45,670 bases of DNA from Oscillospiraceae bacterium (GTDB lineage Bacteria > Bacillota > Clostridia > Oscillospirales > Oscillospiraceae): assembly GCA_031261745.1 (NCBI GenBank), contig JAISJC010000102.1, positions 1 to 45,670 of the forward strand. The letters run 5' to 3'. Position numbers and translations under genes: made by a program. Shown piece by piece: positions 7,694 through 16,668 of this stretch (the first letter of the stretch is position 1; every line of letters starts with the position of its first letter). The notes beneath the pieces are model-generated. The model saw only the letters and a program-made list of their open reading frames with translations, ran no database searches and was not told the origin of the DNA.

Positions 7694-8686
7694 GTGGACA
7701 AGCTGTATCTGGTTACGGGTGCCGCGGGGCATCTCGGCAGCGCAATCGTAAAAGCTCTTTTGGAAAAGGGCGAACGGGTGCGCGCTTTCGTCCTCGCGGG
7801 GGAGACGCACATTCCGGAGGGCGGCGTGGAAATTGTCGTCGGAGACGTGTGCGACAAAGCGAGCCTTGAACCGTTCTTTGACGCGCCGGGGTTTGAGCGG
7901 ATCGTCATTCACGCGGCGGGTATCGTGAGCATTGCGTCGCGCTTCTCGCAAAAGGTGTACGATGTGAATGTCACCGGCACGAAAAACGTCGTCGATATGT
8001 GCGTTCAAACGCGCGTCAAAAAGCTCGTTCACGTCAGCTCCGTTCACGCTATTCCGGAGCTTGCAAAGGGCGAAGTCATCACCGAGATAACGCGCTTCAA
8101 CCCCGACGACGTGAAAGGTCTGTACGCGAAAACGAAGTCCGAGGCGACGCAATATGTCCTCGACGCGGCGGAGTGCGGCCTTGACGTCAGCGTCGTGCAT
8201 CCGTCGGGGATTATCGGGCCGTACGACTACGGCGCGGGACACACGACCGCTCTGATTATCGACTATTGCAAACGCCGCCTGACCTCCGGAACCATAGGCG
8301 GGTACGATTTCACGGACGTGCGCGACGTGGCGAACGGCATACTCGCCTGCTGCGAGAGCGGAAGTCCGGGTGAGTGTTATATCCTCTCGAACCGGTTTGT
8401 GCCGGTAAAGGAACTGCTGTTCAAGCTGCACGAGGTTACGGGTATACGCGAGATTAAGAGCTTTCTGCCGCTGTGGTTCGTGAACCTCACCGCGCCGCTC
8501 GCGGAGCTGTACTACAAAATACGGCACCAGCCGCCGCTGTTCACGTCGTACTCAATCTACACGCTGAACTCAAACTCAAAGTTTTCGCACGCAAAGGCGG
8601 ACCGCGTGCTTGGCTACACGACGCGCGCCCTGCGCGAAACGCTCGCGGACACGGTCGGATGGCTACGTCAGGTGGGCAGGATTTGA
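7694..8686 (+). CDS. NAD(P)-dependent epimerase/dehydratase-like reductase (extended SDR)
   Basis: An oxidoreductase or epimerase of the extended short-chain dehydrogenase family. The protein (330 residues from GTG 7694) opens with the Rossmann strand KLYLVTGAAGHLGSA; the glycine motif is at residues 9-15. The active-site strand HVSSVHAI and the catalytic Tyr-x-x-x-Lys in GLYAKTKSEAT are present, then VVHPSGIIGPYDYG. This pattern resembles dihydroflavonol-4-reductase-like members that act on hydroxy-ketones rather than nucleotide sugars, but no substrate can be named. GTG 7694 is chosen because GGGGGTGAC stands just before it, downstream of the promoter; the open frame further upstream lies before the transcript start. 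The C-terminal part contains two hydrophobic stretches that could touch the membrane. Confidence 0.82.
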   Translation: MDKLYLVTGAAGHLGSAIVKALLEKGERVRAFVLAGETHIPEGGVEIVVGDVCDKASLEPFFDAPGFERIVIHAAGIVSIASRFSQKVYDVNVTGTKNVVDMCVQTRVKKLVHVSSVHAIPELAKGEVITEITRFNPDDVKGLYAKTKSEATQYVLDAAECGLDVSVVHPSGIIGPYDYGAGHTTALIIDYCKRRLTSGTIGGYDFTDVRDVANGILACCESGSPGECYILSNRFVPVKELLFKLHEVTGIREIKSFLPLWFVNLTAPLAELYYKIRHQPPLFTSYSIYTLNSNSKFSHAKADRVLGYTTRALRETLADTVGWLRQVGRI

Positions 8687-8708
8687 TATTACATAAGGAG
8701 TAATCGGT

Positions 8709-9347
8709 TTGGACTTGGAAACGATAAAGCGCGTCGCGTTTGAGCAAATGGGGGAGCGCAGCAGTCACGCCTTCAAGGAACGCGGCAATAAATATCACCA
8801 CGGCGAACGCACCGCAAAGCTCGCCGTGCGCCTGCGGGAGTTGATTTTCCCGGACGGAGATATAAATGACGAAATACTCACCGCCGCCGCGTTTATGCAC
8901 GACATCTGCAACGGTGAGGAGGAGCATTGCGAAAAGGGCGCGAGGCTCACACGTGAGCTTTTGGCGGGGCTTTGCACCGCCGGGGAGCTGGACGAAATTT
9001 GCGAAATAATACGCGTCCACGACGAACGCGACCCGCAAAACGGCGCGTATTCGGACGCAATTAAGCTCTTACAGGACGCGGATTTACTTGACCACTTCGG
9101 CTCGAATTTCGTCTGGATTTGGTTCGCGTATGCGATACCGCTGGGGCAGAACGCCTATGACGCGCGGGACTGGCAGCGCGAAAACGCGGACGACGCCGAA
9201 CGCAACAGAGCGGGGTTAAATTATGCGTTGAGCCGCAGGATTTTTGACGATAAACAGGCATTTGTCGGGCAATTCAGCGAAAGATTCGACGCTGAACTCG
9301 CGGGCGAGATTTGGAACGAAAAAGAGATTGTCGGAGGTGCAATATGA
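8709..9347 (+). CDS. HD-domain phosphohydrolase-like protein
   Basis: A metal-dependent hydrolase of the HD superfamily, substrate unknown. The 212 residues contain the HD order H...HD...D: KYHHGERTAKLA (His about 30-31), AAFMHDICNG (His64-Asp65), IIRVHDERD and LLQDADLLDHFG. Such proteins act on nucleotides or on (p)ppGpp-like signals. The start is TTG, supported by AAGGAG eight bases upstream. The stop overlaps the start of the AICAR formyltransferase gene (ATGA), so the two are translationally coupled and the protein may have a purine-related role. That link is inference from context only. Confidence 0.8.
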   Translation: MDLETIKRVAFEQMGERSSHAFKERGNKYHHGERTAKLAVRLRELIFPDGDINDEILTAAAFMHDICNGEEEHCEKGARLTRELLAGLCTAGELDEICEIIRVHDERDPQNGAYSDAIKLLQDADLLDHFGSNFVWIWFAYAIPLGQNAYDARDWQRENADDAERNRAGLNYALSRRIFDDKQAFVGQFSERFDAELAGEIWNEKEIVGGAI

Positions 9348-10513
9348 CCGAGCTGGAACTCAAATACGGGTGCAACCCGAACCAAAAGCCGTCGCGGATT
9401 TTCGCGCAGTCGGGCGAGCTGCCGATTGCGGTGCTGAACGGCAGACCGGGTTACATCAACCTTTTGGACGCATTCAATTCGTATCAGCTCGCGCGTGAGC
9501 TGAAAATCGCGACGGGTTTGCCTGCGGCGGCGAGCTTCAAGCACGTTTCGCCCGCGGGCGCGGCGGTCGGGCTGCCGCTCACGGAGCTTGAACGAAAGAT
9601 TTACTTCGCTGACGGCGAAGTCTCGCCGCAGGCGGCGGCGTATATCCGCGCGCGCGGAGCGGACCGCGTAAGCTCCTACGGCGACTGGGCGGCACTCTCC
9701 GACGAGTGCGACGAGGACACGGCGAACGCACTGCTGCACGAGGTTTCGGACGGGATTATCGCGCCCGCGTTCACGCCAAAAGCGTTGGAAATCCTGCGTC
9801 AAAAGCGCAAGGGCGGCTATAACGTCGTGCAGATTGACGCGGATTACGCGCCGGAGCCGATTGAGCGGCGCGACGTGTTCGGCGTGACGTTCGAGCAGGG
9901 GAGGAACGAGCTGAAAATCGACGAAACGCTGCTGCAAAACCTCGTGACCGCTAACAAATCCATACCGGACGCGGCGAAACGCGACCTCGTAGTCGCGCTC
10001 ATCGCGCTCAAATATACGCAGTCAAATTCCGTCGCGTATGCCAAGGGCGGCGGCACAATCGGCATCGGTGCGGGCCAGCAGAGCCGCATTCATTGCACGC
10101 GCCTCGCGGGTTCTAAGGCGGACAACCACTTCCTGCGACAGCACGAAAAGGTGCTGAATCTGCCGTTTCTGCCGGAAATTGCGCGGTTTGACCGCGACAA
10201 CGCGATTGACCTCTACATCTCAGACGACGCGGACGACGTTTTACGCGAGGGCGCGTGGCAGGCCGTGTTTTCCGAGAAACCGCTGGCGTTTACGACGGAC
10301 GAGCGCAGGGCGTGGATTGCGTCGCGGAGAGACGTTTCGCTCGCGAGCGACGCGTTTTTCCCGTTCGGCGACAACGTGGAGCGCGCCGCGCGGTCGGGCG
10401 TGCGCTATATCGCGCAGCCGGGCGGGTCAATCCGCGACGACAACGTGATTGCGGCGTGCGACAGGCACGGAATTGCTATGGCGTTCACGGGTATTCGGCT
10501 GTTTCATCATTAA
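9344..10513 (+). CDS. purH: Stand-alone AICAR formyltransferase (no IMP cyclohydrolase domain)
   Basis: Transfers the formyl group of 10-formyltetrahydrofolate to AICAR in the ninth step of purine synthesis. At 389 residues it is the short clostridial form with only the transformylase domain; classical PurH is above 500 residues and carries an N-terminal cyclohydrolase. It opens ELELKYGCNPNQKPSR, has the catalytic Lys-His in ASFKHVSPAGAA (Lys66, His67), then ALKYTQSNSVAYAKGG, GIGAGQQSR and QPGGSIRDD. ATG 9344 is chosen since GGAGGTGC sits just before it and the sequence starts exactly at the conserved segment. IMP cyclohydrolase must be supplied elsewhere. purD follows after 17 bases. Confidence 0.92.
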   Translation: MTELELKYGCNPNQKPSRIFAQSGELPIAVLNGRPGYINLLDAFNSYQLARELKIATGLPAAASFKHVSPAGAAVGLPLTELERKIYFADGEVSPQAAAYIRARGADRVSSYGDWAALSDECDEDTANALLHEVSDGIIAPAFTPKALEILRQKRKGGYNVVQIDADYAPEPIERRDVFGVTFEQGRNELKIDETLLQNLVTANKSIPDAAKRDLVVALIALKYTQSNSVAYAKGGGTIGIGAGQQSRIHCTRLAGSKADNHFLRQHEKVLNLPFLPEIARFDRDNAIDLYISDDADDVLREGAWQAVFSEKPLAFTTDERRAWIASRRDVSLASDAFFPFGDNVERAARSGVRYIAQPGGSIRDDNVIAACDRHGIAMAFTGIRLFHH

Positions 10514-10530
10514 AATTCGGAGGTAAACAT

Positions 10531-11787
10531 ATGAACATACTTGTCGTCGGCGGGGGCGGGCGCGAACACGCAATCTGCGCCGCACTCGCGAGGTCGCCGC
10601 GCGTAAATAAGCTGTATTGCGCGCCGGGGAACGGCGGGATTGCGTCCGTCGCGGAGTGCCGTCCCGAAATTGTCGCGACGGATATTCCGGGCGTGGTGCA
10701 TTTCGCGCTCGACAACGCGGTTGATTACGTTATGGTCGCGCCCGACGACCCGCTCGCCGCGGGAATGGTGGACGTTTTGGAGGACGCGGGGATTCGCGCG
10801 TTCGGCCCGCACGGGAACGCGGCGATTATCGAGGCGAGCAAGGTGTTCTCCAAGAATTTTATGCGGAAGTACGGCATTCCGACCGCGAAATTCGAGACGT
10901 TTTCGGTGCCGGAGGACGCGCTCGCGTACATTGAGGCGCAGGGCGCGCCGATTGTCGTCAAGGCGGACGGGCTCGCGCTCGGCAAGGGCGTCGTCGTCGC
11001 GCAGACGGTCGCTGAGGCGAAAGCCGCGATTACCGAGATTATGGTCAACGAGAAATTCGGCCATTCCGGCGACGAGATTGTGATTGAGGAATGTTTGAGC
11101 GGTCCGGAGGTGACGGTGCTTGCGTTCACGGACGGGACGACGATCGTCCCGATGCTGTCAAGCCGGGACCACAAGCGCGTGAACGATAACGACGAGGGGC
11201 CGAACACGGGCGGAATGGGCGCGATTTGCCCCAGCCCGAATTACACGCCGGAGCTTGCGGCGCAATGTATGGAGACGATATTCCGTCCGACGATTGACGC
11301 AATGCGGGCGGAGGGGCGCGAGTTCCGCGGCGTCATCTACTTCGGGCTAATGCTCACGAAAAACGGGCCGTATGTGATTGAGTACAACGCGCGGTTCGGC
11401 GACCCGGAAACGCAGCCGATTCTTGAAATGCTCGACACGGATTTGCTCGATATCTTCGAGGCCGTGACGGACGGCAGGCTCGCTGAGATTGACGTCAAGT
11501 GGAAATCCGGCGCGGCGGCCTGCGTCGTAATGGCGTCGGGCGGCTATCCCGGCGATTACGCAAAGGGCTTGGAAATTCACGGATTGGACGCGGTTCCAGA
11601 CGGCGTTACCGTCTACCACGCGGGAACGAAATTAAAGGACGGCGCATACCATACGAGCGGCGGCCGCGTTCTCGGTGTTACTGCGCGCGGCGGGAACCTC
11701 GCCGAAGCGATTGCCAACGCCTATGACGGCGTAAAACATATTTCGTTTGACAACGCCCACTACCGGACGGATATCGGAAAGGGTTAA
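10531..11787 (+). CDS. purD: Phosphoribosylamine-glycine ligase (GAR synthetase)
   Basis: Joins phosphoribosylamine and glycine with ATP in the second step of purine synthesis. The 418 residues form an ATP-grasp enzyme: N-terminal NILVVGGGGREHAI, then FMRKYGIPTA, the ATP loop PIVVKADGLALGKGVVVA, the metal-binding YNARFGDPETQ and the C-terminal GGRVLGVTARG. ATG 10531 has GGAGGTAAAC before it and starts exactly at the conserved strand; the open frame extending upstream overlaps purH and is not coding. It is cotranscribed with the formyltransferase. Confidence 0.96.
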   Translation: MNILVVGGGGREHAICAALARSPRVNKLYCAPGNGGIASVAECRPEIVATDIPGVVHFALDNAVDYVMVAPDDPLAAGMVDVLEDAGIRAFGPHGNAAIIEASKVFSKNFMRKYGIPTAKFETFSVPEDALAYIEAQGAPIVVKADGLALGKGVVVAQTVAEAKAAITEIMVNEKFGHSGDEIVIEECLSGPEVTVLAFTDGTTIVPMLSSRDHKRVNDNDEGPNTGGMGAICPSPNYTPELAAQCMETIFRPTIDAMRAEGREFRGVIYFGLMLTKNGPYVIEYNARFGDPETQPILEMLDTDLLDIFEAVTDGRLAEIDVKWKSGAAACVVMASGGYPGDYAKGLEIHGLDAVPDGVTVYHAGTKLKDGAYHTSGGRVLGVTARGGNLAEAIANAYDGVKHISFDNAHYRTDIGKG

Positions 11788-11788
11788 A

Positions 11789-12505
11789 ATGAGAATCAGA
11801 GCGATTTTCCGCGACCTGAAAGAGGACGCAGTACGACGACCTAAGCTGTTCGCGCTCTATTTTATTCTGCGATTGCTCGTTATCGGCGTGCTTGTGTTGC
11901 AGGTGACGAACGCCAACTGGGACAACGTGCTTTGGTGCATCGTGACGCTCATTCTGTTCACGCTGCCATCGTTTTTGGAAAAACGCGTCAAGATCGACAT
12001 TCCGGATACGCTTGAAGTTATCGTCCTGTTTTTCGCGTTCGCGGCGGAGATTCTCGGCGAAATCGCGCAGTTTTATAAGTCGGTTCCGCTCTGGGATACG
12101 ATTCTGCACACGTCAAACGGATTCCTCGCGGCGGCAATCGGACTCGCGCTCATCGACATACTCAACCGTGAGGAACGCTTTGCAATCAACCTGTCGCCGC
12201 GCTTCGTCGGGATATTCGCGTTCTGCTTCTCGATGACAATCGGCGTGATTTGGGAGTTTTTTGAGTTTTTTATGGACACAACATTCGGGATGGATATGCA
12301 AAAAGACACGATAATAGACGGCGTGTACGACATTGGTCTGATAGACACGATGAAGGATTTAATCGTCAACTTCATCGGCGCGCTGGTTTTCTCGATACTC
12401 GGATATTTCTACATTAAGAACCGAGGACGCGGGAAACACGCGAATTTTGTACGAAGATTCGTAATGACAAAAATCGACAAATCCGATGAGGATAAAAATA
12501 TGTAA
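11789..12505 (+). CDS. Integral membrane protein, YjdF/DUF2238-like
   Basis: A multi-pass membrane protein of 238 residues with about six hydrophobic segments (near 20-40, 43-60, 66-85, 100-120, 135-155 and 195-215). Conserved-looking polar residues sit in membrane stretches: PLWDTILHTSNGFLAAAIG and IGVIWEFFEFFMDTTFG, a Asp...His...Gly plus Glu...Glu pattern that I associate with the DUF2238/YjdF family of unknown function. The C-terminus is basic (KNRGRGKHANFVRRF). The gene starts one base after the purD stop with AAAGGG upstream, and mgtE follows 17 bases later. The family name is tentative; the membrane character is certain. Confidence 0.7.
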   Translation: MRIRAIFRDLKEDAVRRPKLFALYFILRLLVIGVLVLQVTNANWDNVLWCIVTLILFTLPSFLEKRVKIDIPDTLEVIVLFFAFAAEILGEIAQFYKSVPLWDTILHTSNGFLAAAIGLALIDILNREERFAINLSPRFVGIFAFCFSMTIGVIWEFFEFFMDTTFGMDMQKDTIIDGVYDIGLIDTMKDLIVNFIGALVFSILGYFYIKNRGRGKHANFVRRFVMTKIDKSDEDKNM

Positions 12506-12522
12506 AAAACGGGGGTCTTTCT

Positions 12523-13845
12523 ATGATTCGGGATATGCTTGGGGAGCGGGATTTCGCCGCGCTGAAAAACACACTGCGCGAGATGAATCCTGTTGACATC
12601 GCGGAGGAGCTTGAAGAACTGTCCGACGCGGACGCGGTGCGCGTGTTCCGAATGTTACCGAAAGACACTGCCGCAGACATATTCGTGGAGCTGTCGAGCG
12701 ACACGCAGCAGGAGATAATATCGAAGTTCAAGGACGCGGAAATCGGGAAAATCGTCGGAGATATGTTCCTTGACGACGCCGTTGATTTCATCGAGGAAAT
12801 GCCGGCGGGACTTGTTTCGCGCGTTCTCGCGAACATCTCCGCCGAGCAGCGGAATCTGATTAATCAGTTCCTGAAATACCCCGAAAACAGCGCGGGGAGC
12901 GTAATGACAATCGAGTACATATCGTTTAAGGAGCATCTGACCGTCAGTGCGGCGTTCGACAAAATCCGCCGCGAGGGGATTGACTCCGAGACGATTTACA
13001 CGTGCTATGTGACCGACGCGGGGCGGCACCTGCTCGGCGACGTTTCCGTCAGGACGCTGCTGCTCGCGGAGCCGGACGCGAAGGTAGGCGACATTATGAA
13101 CGCCGCCGTCATCTCCGCCTCGACGACGGACGACCGCGAGGAAATCGCGAACGAATTCCGCAAATACGGTCTCTTAACTATGCCCGTCGTGGACAACGAA
13201 AAGCGACTTGTCGGGATTGTCACGTTCGACGACGTGATGACAATTCAGGAAGAGGAGGCCACGGAGGACTTCGAGATAATGGCGGCTATGTCGCCGTCCG
13301 ACGAGCCGTACCTGAAAACAAGCGTCTGGGTTCTGACGAAAAACCGCGTGCTGTGGCTGCTGCTTTTGATGCTCTCCGCGACGGTCACGGGGACGATAAT
13401 CTCCGGATTTGAGGATGCGCTCGCCACGCTGCCGGTGCTCGTCGCGTTTATTCCGATGCTTATGGACACGGGCGGCAACGCCGGTTCGCAAAGCTCGACG
13501 CTGATTATCCGCGGTATGGCGTTGGAGGAGGTCGCGCTTGCGGATATTTTCAAGGTTTTTTGGAAGGAAATACGCGTGTCCGTCCTCTGCGGCGGTGCGC
13601 TCGCCGTCGTTAATTTCGGTCGGATATTGCTGATGAACCACGACGCAATGCTCGCGCTGACCGTTTCAATCGCGCTTTTCGCGACGGTCGTTCTGGCGAA
13701 ATCCGTCGGGTGCCTGCTGCCGATGGGCGCGAAAAAGCTGAAGCTCGACCCCGCCGTTATGGCGTCACCCGTCATTACGACAGTCGTGGACGCGGGCGCG
13801 CTCCTGCTGTTCTTCGTTATTGCAAAGGCACTTTTGGGCGTTTAA
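12523..13845 (+). CDS. mgtE: Magnesium transporter MgtE
   Basis: A Mg2+ channel of the cytoplasmic membrane gated by cytosolic Mg2+. The 440 residues show the standard order: superhelical N domain (about 1-125, rich in acidic helices such as DAVDFIEEMP), two CBS domains (about 130-250, with SAGSVMT at the entry and MPVVDNEKRLVGIVTFDDV at the end), the connecting helix and five membrane helices from about 272. The pore signature PMLMDTGGNAGSQSS is intact. The ATG has GGGGG seven bases upstream. No M-box riboswitch can fit in the 17-base gap before it, so control is probably by the protein's own gating. Confidence 0.94.
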   Translation: MIRDMLGERDFAALKNTLREMNPVDIAEELEELSDADAVRVFRMLPKDTAADIFVELSSDTQQEIISKFKDAEIGKIVGDMFLDDAVDFIEEMPAGLVSRVLANISAEQRNLINQFLKYPENSAGSVMTIEYISFKEHLTVSAAFDKIRREGIDSETIYTCYVTDAGRHLLGDVSVRTLLLAEPDAKVGDIMNAAVISASTTDDREEIANEFRKYGLLTMPVVDNEKRLVGIVTFDDVMTIQEEEATEDFEIMAAMSPSDEPYLKTSVWVLTKNRVLWLLLLMLSATVTGTIISGFEDALATLPVLVAFIPMLMDTGGNAGSQSSTLIIRGMALEEVALADIFKVFWKEIRVSVLCGGALAVVNFGRILLMNHDAMLALTVSIALFATVVLAKSVGCLLPMGAKKLKLDPAVMASPVITTVVDAGALLLFFVIAKALLGV

Positions 13846-14318
13846 TTTCGGCAGATAAAATCCGCAATCTCGCTCACGTCCGTGAAATCAAAGCGCGGTA
13901 ATTCCGACTCGACGGGCGTGTCGGAGATGAACGCGACGACGTTCGTCAGGTCCTCAGGGAAGCCGTTGCCTGTCGCGGCGCGGCGCAGCGCGATTTTCGG
14001 AACGTCGCCCGTTTTCCAGCCCTCGGTGATGATGATATCCACGTCCGTGATTTTCGCGACAAGATCCTCAAACGTGACGGGGCGGTTCTCCATAACCGCG
14101 GCGTGGGTTGCGTTCACAATCGCTACGACGTCCGCACCCGCCTGCGTGAAACGCCACGTATCCTTGCCGGATTTATCGACGTCGAAATCGTGCGCGTCGT
14201 GCTTGATTACGGCGACGCGCAGACCGCGCGCTTTCAGCTCCGCGACGAGCTTTTCGATGAGCGTGGTTTTACCCGTGCCGCTGTACGCGACGAAGGAAAT
14301 CACGGGAATGTTCGGCAT
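13842..14318 (-). CDS. mobB: Molybdopterin-guanine dinucleotide biosynthesis protein B
   Basis: A GTP-binding adaptor that helps MobA attach GMP to molybdopterin, making the cofactor of formate dehydrogenases and related enzymes. The 158 residues begin with the Walker A loop VAYSGTGKTTL (residues 10-20), followed by LRVAVIKHDAHDFDVDKSGKDTWRFTQAGAD, the MobB signature region, and ITEGWK. The ATG at 14318 is chosen because GAGGAC stands upstream and the P-loop begins at the usual distance; the frame upstream overlaps the divergent LysM gene. A molybdenum or tungsten formate dehydrogenase would fit the Wood-Ljungdahl methyl branch. The 3' end overlaps mgtE by four bases, tail to tail. Confidence 0.92.
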   Translation of the reverse strand: MPNIPVISFVAYSGTGKTTLIEKLVAELKARGLRVAVIKHDAHDFDVDKSGKDTWRFTQAGADVVAIVNATHAAVMENRPVTFEDLVAKITDVDIIITEGWKTGDVPKIALRRAATGNGFPEDLTNVVAFISDTPVESELPRFDFTDVSEIADFICRN

Positions 14319-14424
14319 ATCTGTGTCCTCTTTTGCTTTTTTTGTTACAGCATAACAGAAAAGGCGCAATTTGGCAAGACGAATCCTCCGCATACTGTGA
14401 ATAATAACAGCGGAGGGCATTAAA

Positions 14425-15054
14425 ATGAAATTTATCAGGAAAACGGTACTCGCGGTCGTAATTGCCGCAATAGCGTCGCTCGGCGTTCCCGCATCCGCGA
14501 AAGATGGCGCGGCGGGGACGCACACCGTCGCGGCGGGCGAGAGTATGTGGAAAATCGCAGTGCGGTACCAAATCGGCGTTTCGGAGCTGATTGCGGCGAA
14601 TCCGCAGGTTAAGAATCCCGCGCTGATTCTCGTCGGGCAAAAAATCAACGTCCCGAATATCGACGACGTGAAAGCGTTGGAGCAAAAGGTTGCGGACCTC
14701 GTGAACAAGAATCGCATCAGCGCGGGACTTGCGCCGCTGAAAATGAACTGGGAGCTGTCGCGCGTCGCGCGGTACAAGTCGCAGGATATGATTGACAAAA
14801 AGTATTTTGCGCACCAGTCGCCGACGTACGGCTCACCGTTCGTGATGATGGAGAGTTTCGGGCTGAAATTCTCGGCGGCGGGGGAGAACATCGCCTACGG
14901 ACAGCGCACTCCGGCGGAGGTTATGCAGGGCTGGATGGATTCGCCGGGTCACCGCGCGAACATTATGAGCAATATCTACACGCAAATCGGCGTCGGTGCG
15001 GCCAAGGCGAGTAACGGCACGCTGTACTGGACGCAGATGTTTATCAAGGGGTAA
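14425..15054 (+). CDS. Secreted LysM-CAP (SCP/PR1-like) domain protein
   Basis: An exported protein expected to bind cell-wall or spore-cortex glycan. The 209 residues have a signal peptide (about 1-25, hydrophobic core LAVVIAAIASLGV, cleavage near ASA-KDG), one LysM domain (about 32-77: THTVAAGESMWKIAVRYQIGVSELI, then QKINVPN) and a C-terminal CAP domain (about 88-207) with NKNRISAGLAPLKMN, SQDMIDKKYFAHQSP, GENIAYGQRTP and SPGHRANIMSN. The CAP active-site pattern (His, Glu, His) looks complete. This arrangement is common in spore-formers, for example in proteins related to YkwD and SafA. GGAGGG lies eight bases before the ATG. A role in sporulation is possible but not shown. Confidence 0.9.
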   Translation: MKFIRKTVLAVVIAAIASLGVPASAKDGAAGTHTVAAGESMWKIAVRYQIGVSELIAANPQVKNPALILVGQKINVPNIDDVKALEQKVADLVNKNRISAGLAPLKMNWELSRVARYKSQDMIDKKYFAHQSPTYGSPFVMMESFGLKFSAAGENIAYGQRTPAEVMQGWMDSPGHRANIMSNIYTQIGVGAAKASNGTLYWTQMFIKG

Positions 15055-15070
15055 AAAAAGGACAACAAAA

Positions 15071-15092
15071 GGCGGAGCCGAGAGGCTCCGCC
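15071..15092. terminator. Bidirectional terminator between LysM-CAP gene and the symporter operon
   Basis: A nine-bp perfect stem (GGCGGAGCC / GGCTCCGCC) with a GAGA loop. T-rich runs lie on both sides: TATTTTTT on the plus strand and TTTTGTTGTCC then a T-run on the minus strand. Confidence 0.85.
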
Positions 15093-15109
15093 CTGTTATG
15101 TATTTTTTG

Positions 15110-16639
15110 CTACGCTTTTGCGCCGGGCAGTTGCTTTTTCGGGAAGATGAAGCTGAACACGACCGTAGCGACGAACGCGACGATAACGGCGGCGTAGGTT
15201 TCTGTAAGCCACGAGGCAATCGGGTAAGAACCCGTCGCCATCTTGATGACGACCCAGCCGATTGCGACGATTCCCGTAAGAACCATCGACCAGCACGCGC
15301 CCTTTTCGGACGCTTTTTTCCAGTAGATGCCGAGCAGCACGACGATAAACAGCGCGCCGCGCAGTGAATACGCCGCGTAGACGACGTCGAGAACCTTTGA
15401 GAGGTTGACGAGCGCGATTGCGGCGACGGCGCAGATAATGCCGGAAATAGCGGTTGTGACGCGTGACATAAACAGAACCTGCTTATCCGACGCGTTCGGA
15501 TTCAACACACGCTGATAGATGTCCTTCGTGACCATCGTACCCGCCGAGAGGATAATCGGCGAGACGGTAGAGATGATTGCCGCGAGGATTGACGCTAAAA
15601 CGATGCCGCCGACGACGCCGCTCACAACCGCGTTGGAGTGAATGTTCATCATAAGCGTCGGCAGCGCGGTCTTGCCGTTGACGAGAAGCGTTTCCGCCTT
15701 GTCGGTATATAGCAGCGTGCCGTTGTTGAACATCGCCCTCGCAGCCATACCGAGAAGCGCGGTGAGCACACCGAACGGAGCCGCGACAAACGCCGTAATA
15801 ATGCACGCCTTGCGGGCGTCACCGACGCTCTTTGCAGCGAGGACGGGCTGTATTCCCGCTTGCGCCGTACACGCGCCGAGGAGCGAGGCGATAATCCAGG
15901 ACGAAACCTTTGGCATACCGATTCGGAACATATTGAAGTAGTCGTGCGAGGTAGCCTCGGCGACTTGGGTGTTGGTCGCTGCAAGCGCGGTCTTTGTAGC
16001 CTCGGAAATGTTTGAGCTGTCGAGCGCGGACATAAACGCGCCGACGCCACCGAGCTTCATAACCGCGAAGACGAGGCCGATGATAACGCCGCCGTACATT
16101 GCGAACAGGTGCATTTTCGCCGTGGAGGCGACGGCTTCCATACCGCCGCACAGTGTATAGATGATAAAAGCTATCGCGAACACGATGACCGTCGCGTTAA
16201 AGGGGACGCCGAGAAGCGTTTGTCCAAGCTTTCCGGCGGCGAGCATCTGCGACAGGCCGACGGCGAGCATTACGATGGTGAGCAGTACGCTCGAAACCGT
16301 TCTCGCCTTGATACCGAAGAACTTTTCGATGATGCCGGGGACAGTGACGGAGTTCAGGCTGCGGTACAGCTTTGCGAAGCAGAGCGCGAGAAACATTACG
16401 CCGATACCGTTGGCGATTGTGTACCACGCACCCGAAAGGCCGAAGTCAAAGCCGTATTCGGACACGCCCGTCGTCGCCGTTCCGCCGAGCCACTCGCCCG
16501 TGGACGCGGCGACGATGGCGAAAATGCCGAGTGCCGCGCCGTGGAACGAGTCGGAATTCGTGGATTTTTTCATCGAGAGGACGCCGATGACAACTGTCAC
16601 CGCGATATACAGCAGAATGATAACCAACTGAATACTCAA
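15110..16639 (-). CDS. Sodium:solute symporter (SSS family)
   Basis: A cation-coupled uptake protein of the cytoplasmic membrane, last gene of the catabolic operon and the probable importer of its substrate. The 509 residues form about 12-13 membrane helices, beginning LVIILLYIAVTVVIGV. Family marks include the early TGEWLGGTATTG segment, PGIIEKFFG, GGMEAVASTAK and the LAAIISTVSPIILSAGTMVTKDIYQR stretch around helix 8-9 that contains Na2-site Ser/Thr residues. The start is TTG at 16639, with GAGGG seven bases upstream. The substrate cannot be read from the sequence; from its neighbours a small carboxylate or zwitterion is likely. The gap to the CoA-transferase gene is 29 bases. Confidence 0.9.
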   Translation of the reverse strand: MSIQLVIILLYIAVTVVIGVLSMKKSTNSDSFHGAALGIFAIVAASTGEWLGGTATTGVSEYGFDFGLSGAWYTIANGIGVMFLALCFAKLYRSLNSVTVPGIIEKFFGIKARTVSSVLLTIVMLAVGLSQMLAAGKLGQTLLGVPFNATVIVFAIAFIIYTLCGGMEAVASTAKMHLFAMYGGVIIGLVFAVMKLGGVGAFMSALDSSNISEATKTALAATNTQVAEATSHDYFNMFRIGMPKVSSWIIASLLGACTAQAGIQPVLAAKSVGDARKACIITAFVAAPFGVLTALLGMAARAMFNNGTLLYTDKAETLLVNGKTALPTLMMNIHSNAVVSGVVGGIVLASILAAIISTVSPIILSAGTMVTKDIYQRVLNPNASDKQVLFMSRVTTAISGIICAVAAIALVNLSKVLDVVYAAYSLRGALFIVVLLGIYWKKASEKGACWSMVLTGIVAIGWVVIKMATGSYPIASWLTETYAAVIVAFVATVVFSFIFPKKQLPGAKA

Positions 16640-16668
16640 GCTATTTCCCTCTTTTACTTTTATTTATT

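Noticed and set aside
7532-8527. Long minus-strand open frame opposite the SDR gene
   Set aside because: The plus strand has the complete SDR motifs. The antisense frame is rich in Arg and His and shows no recognisable feature.
14395-14405. CATACTGT box before the LysM-CAP gene, resembling a SigE -10
   Set aside because: No ATA-type -35 lies 13-16 bases upstream, so sporulation control is not supported.
14319-14891. Upstream extension of mobB
   Set aside because: It runs through the divergent LysM-CAP gene. The P-loop and ribosome site place the mobB start at 14318.
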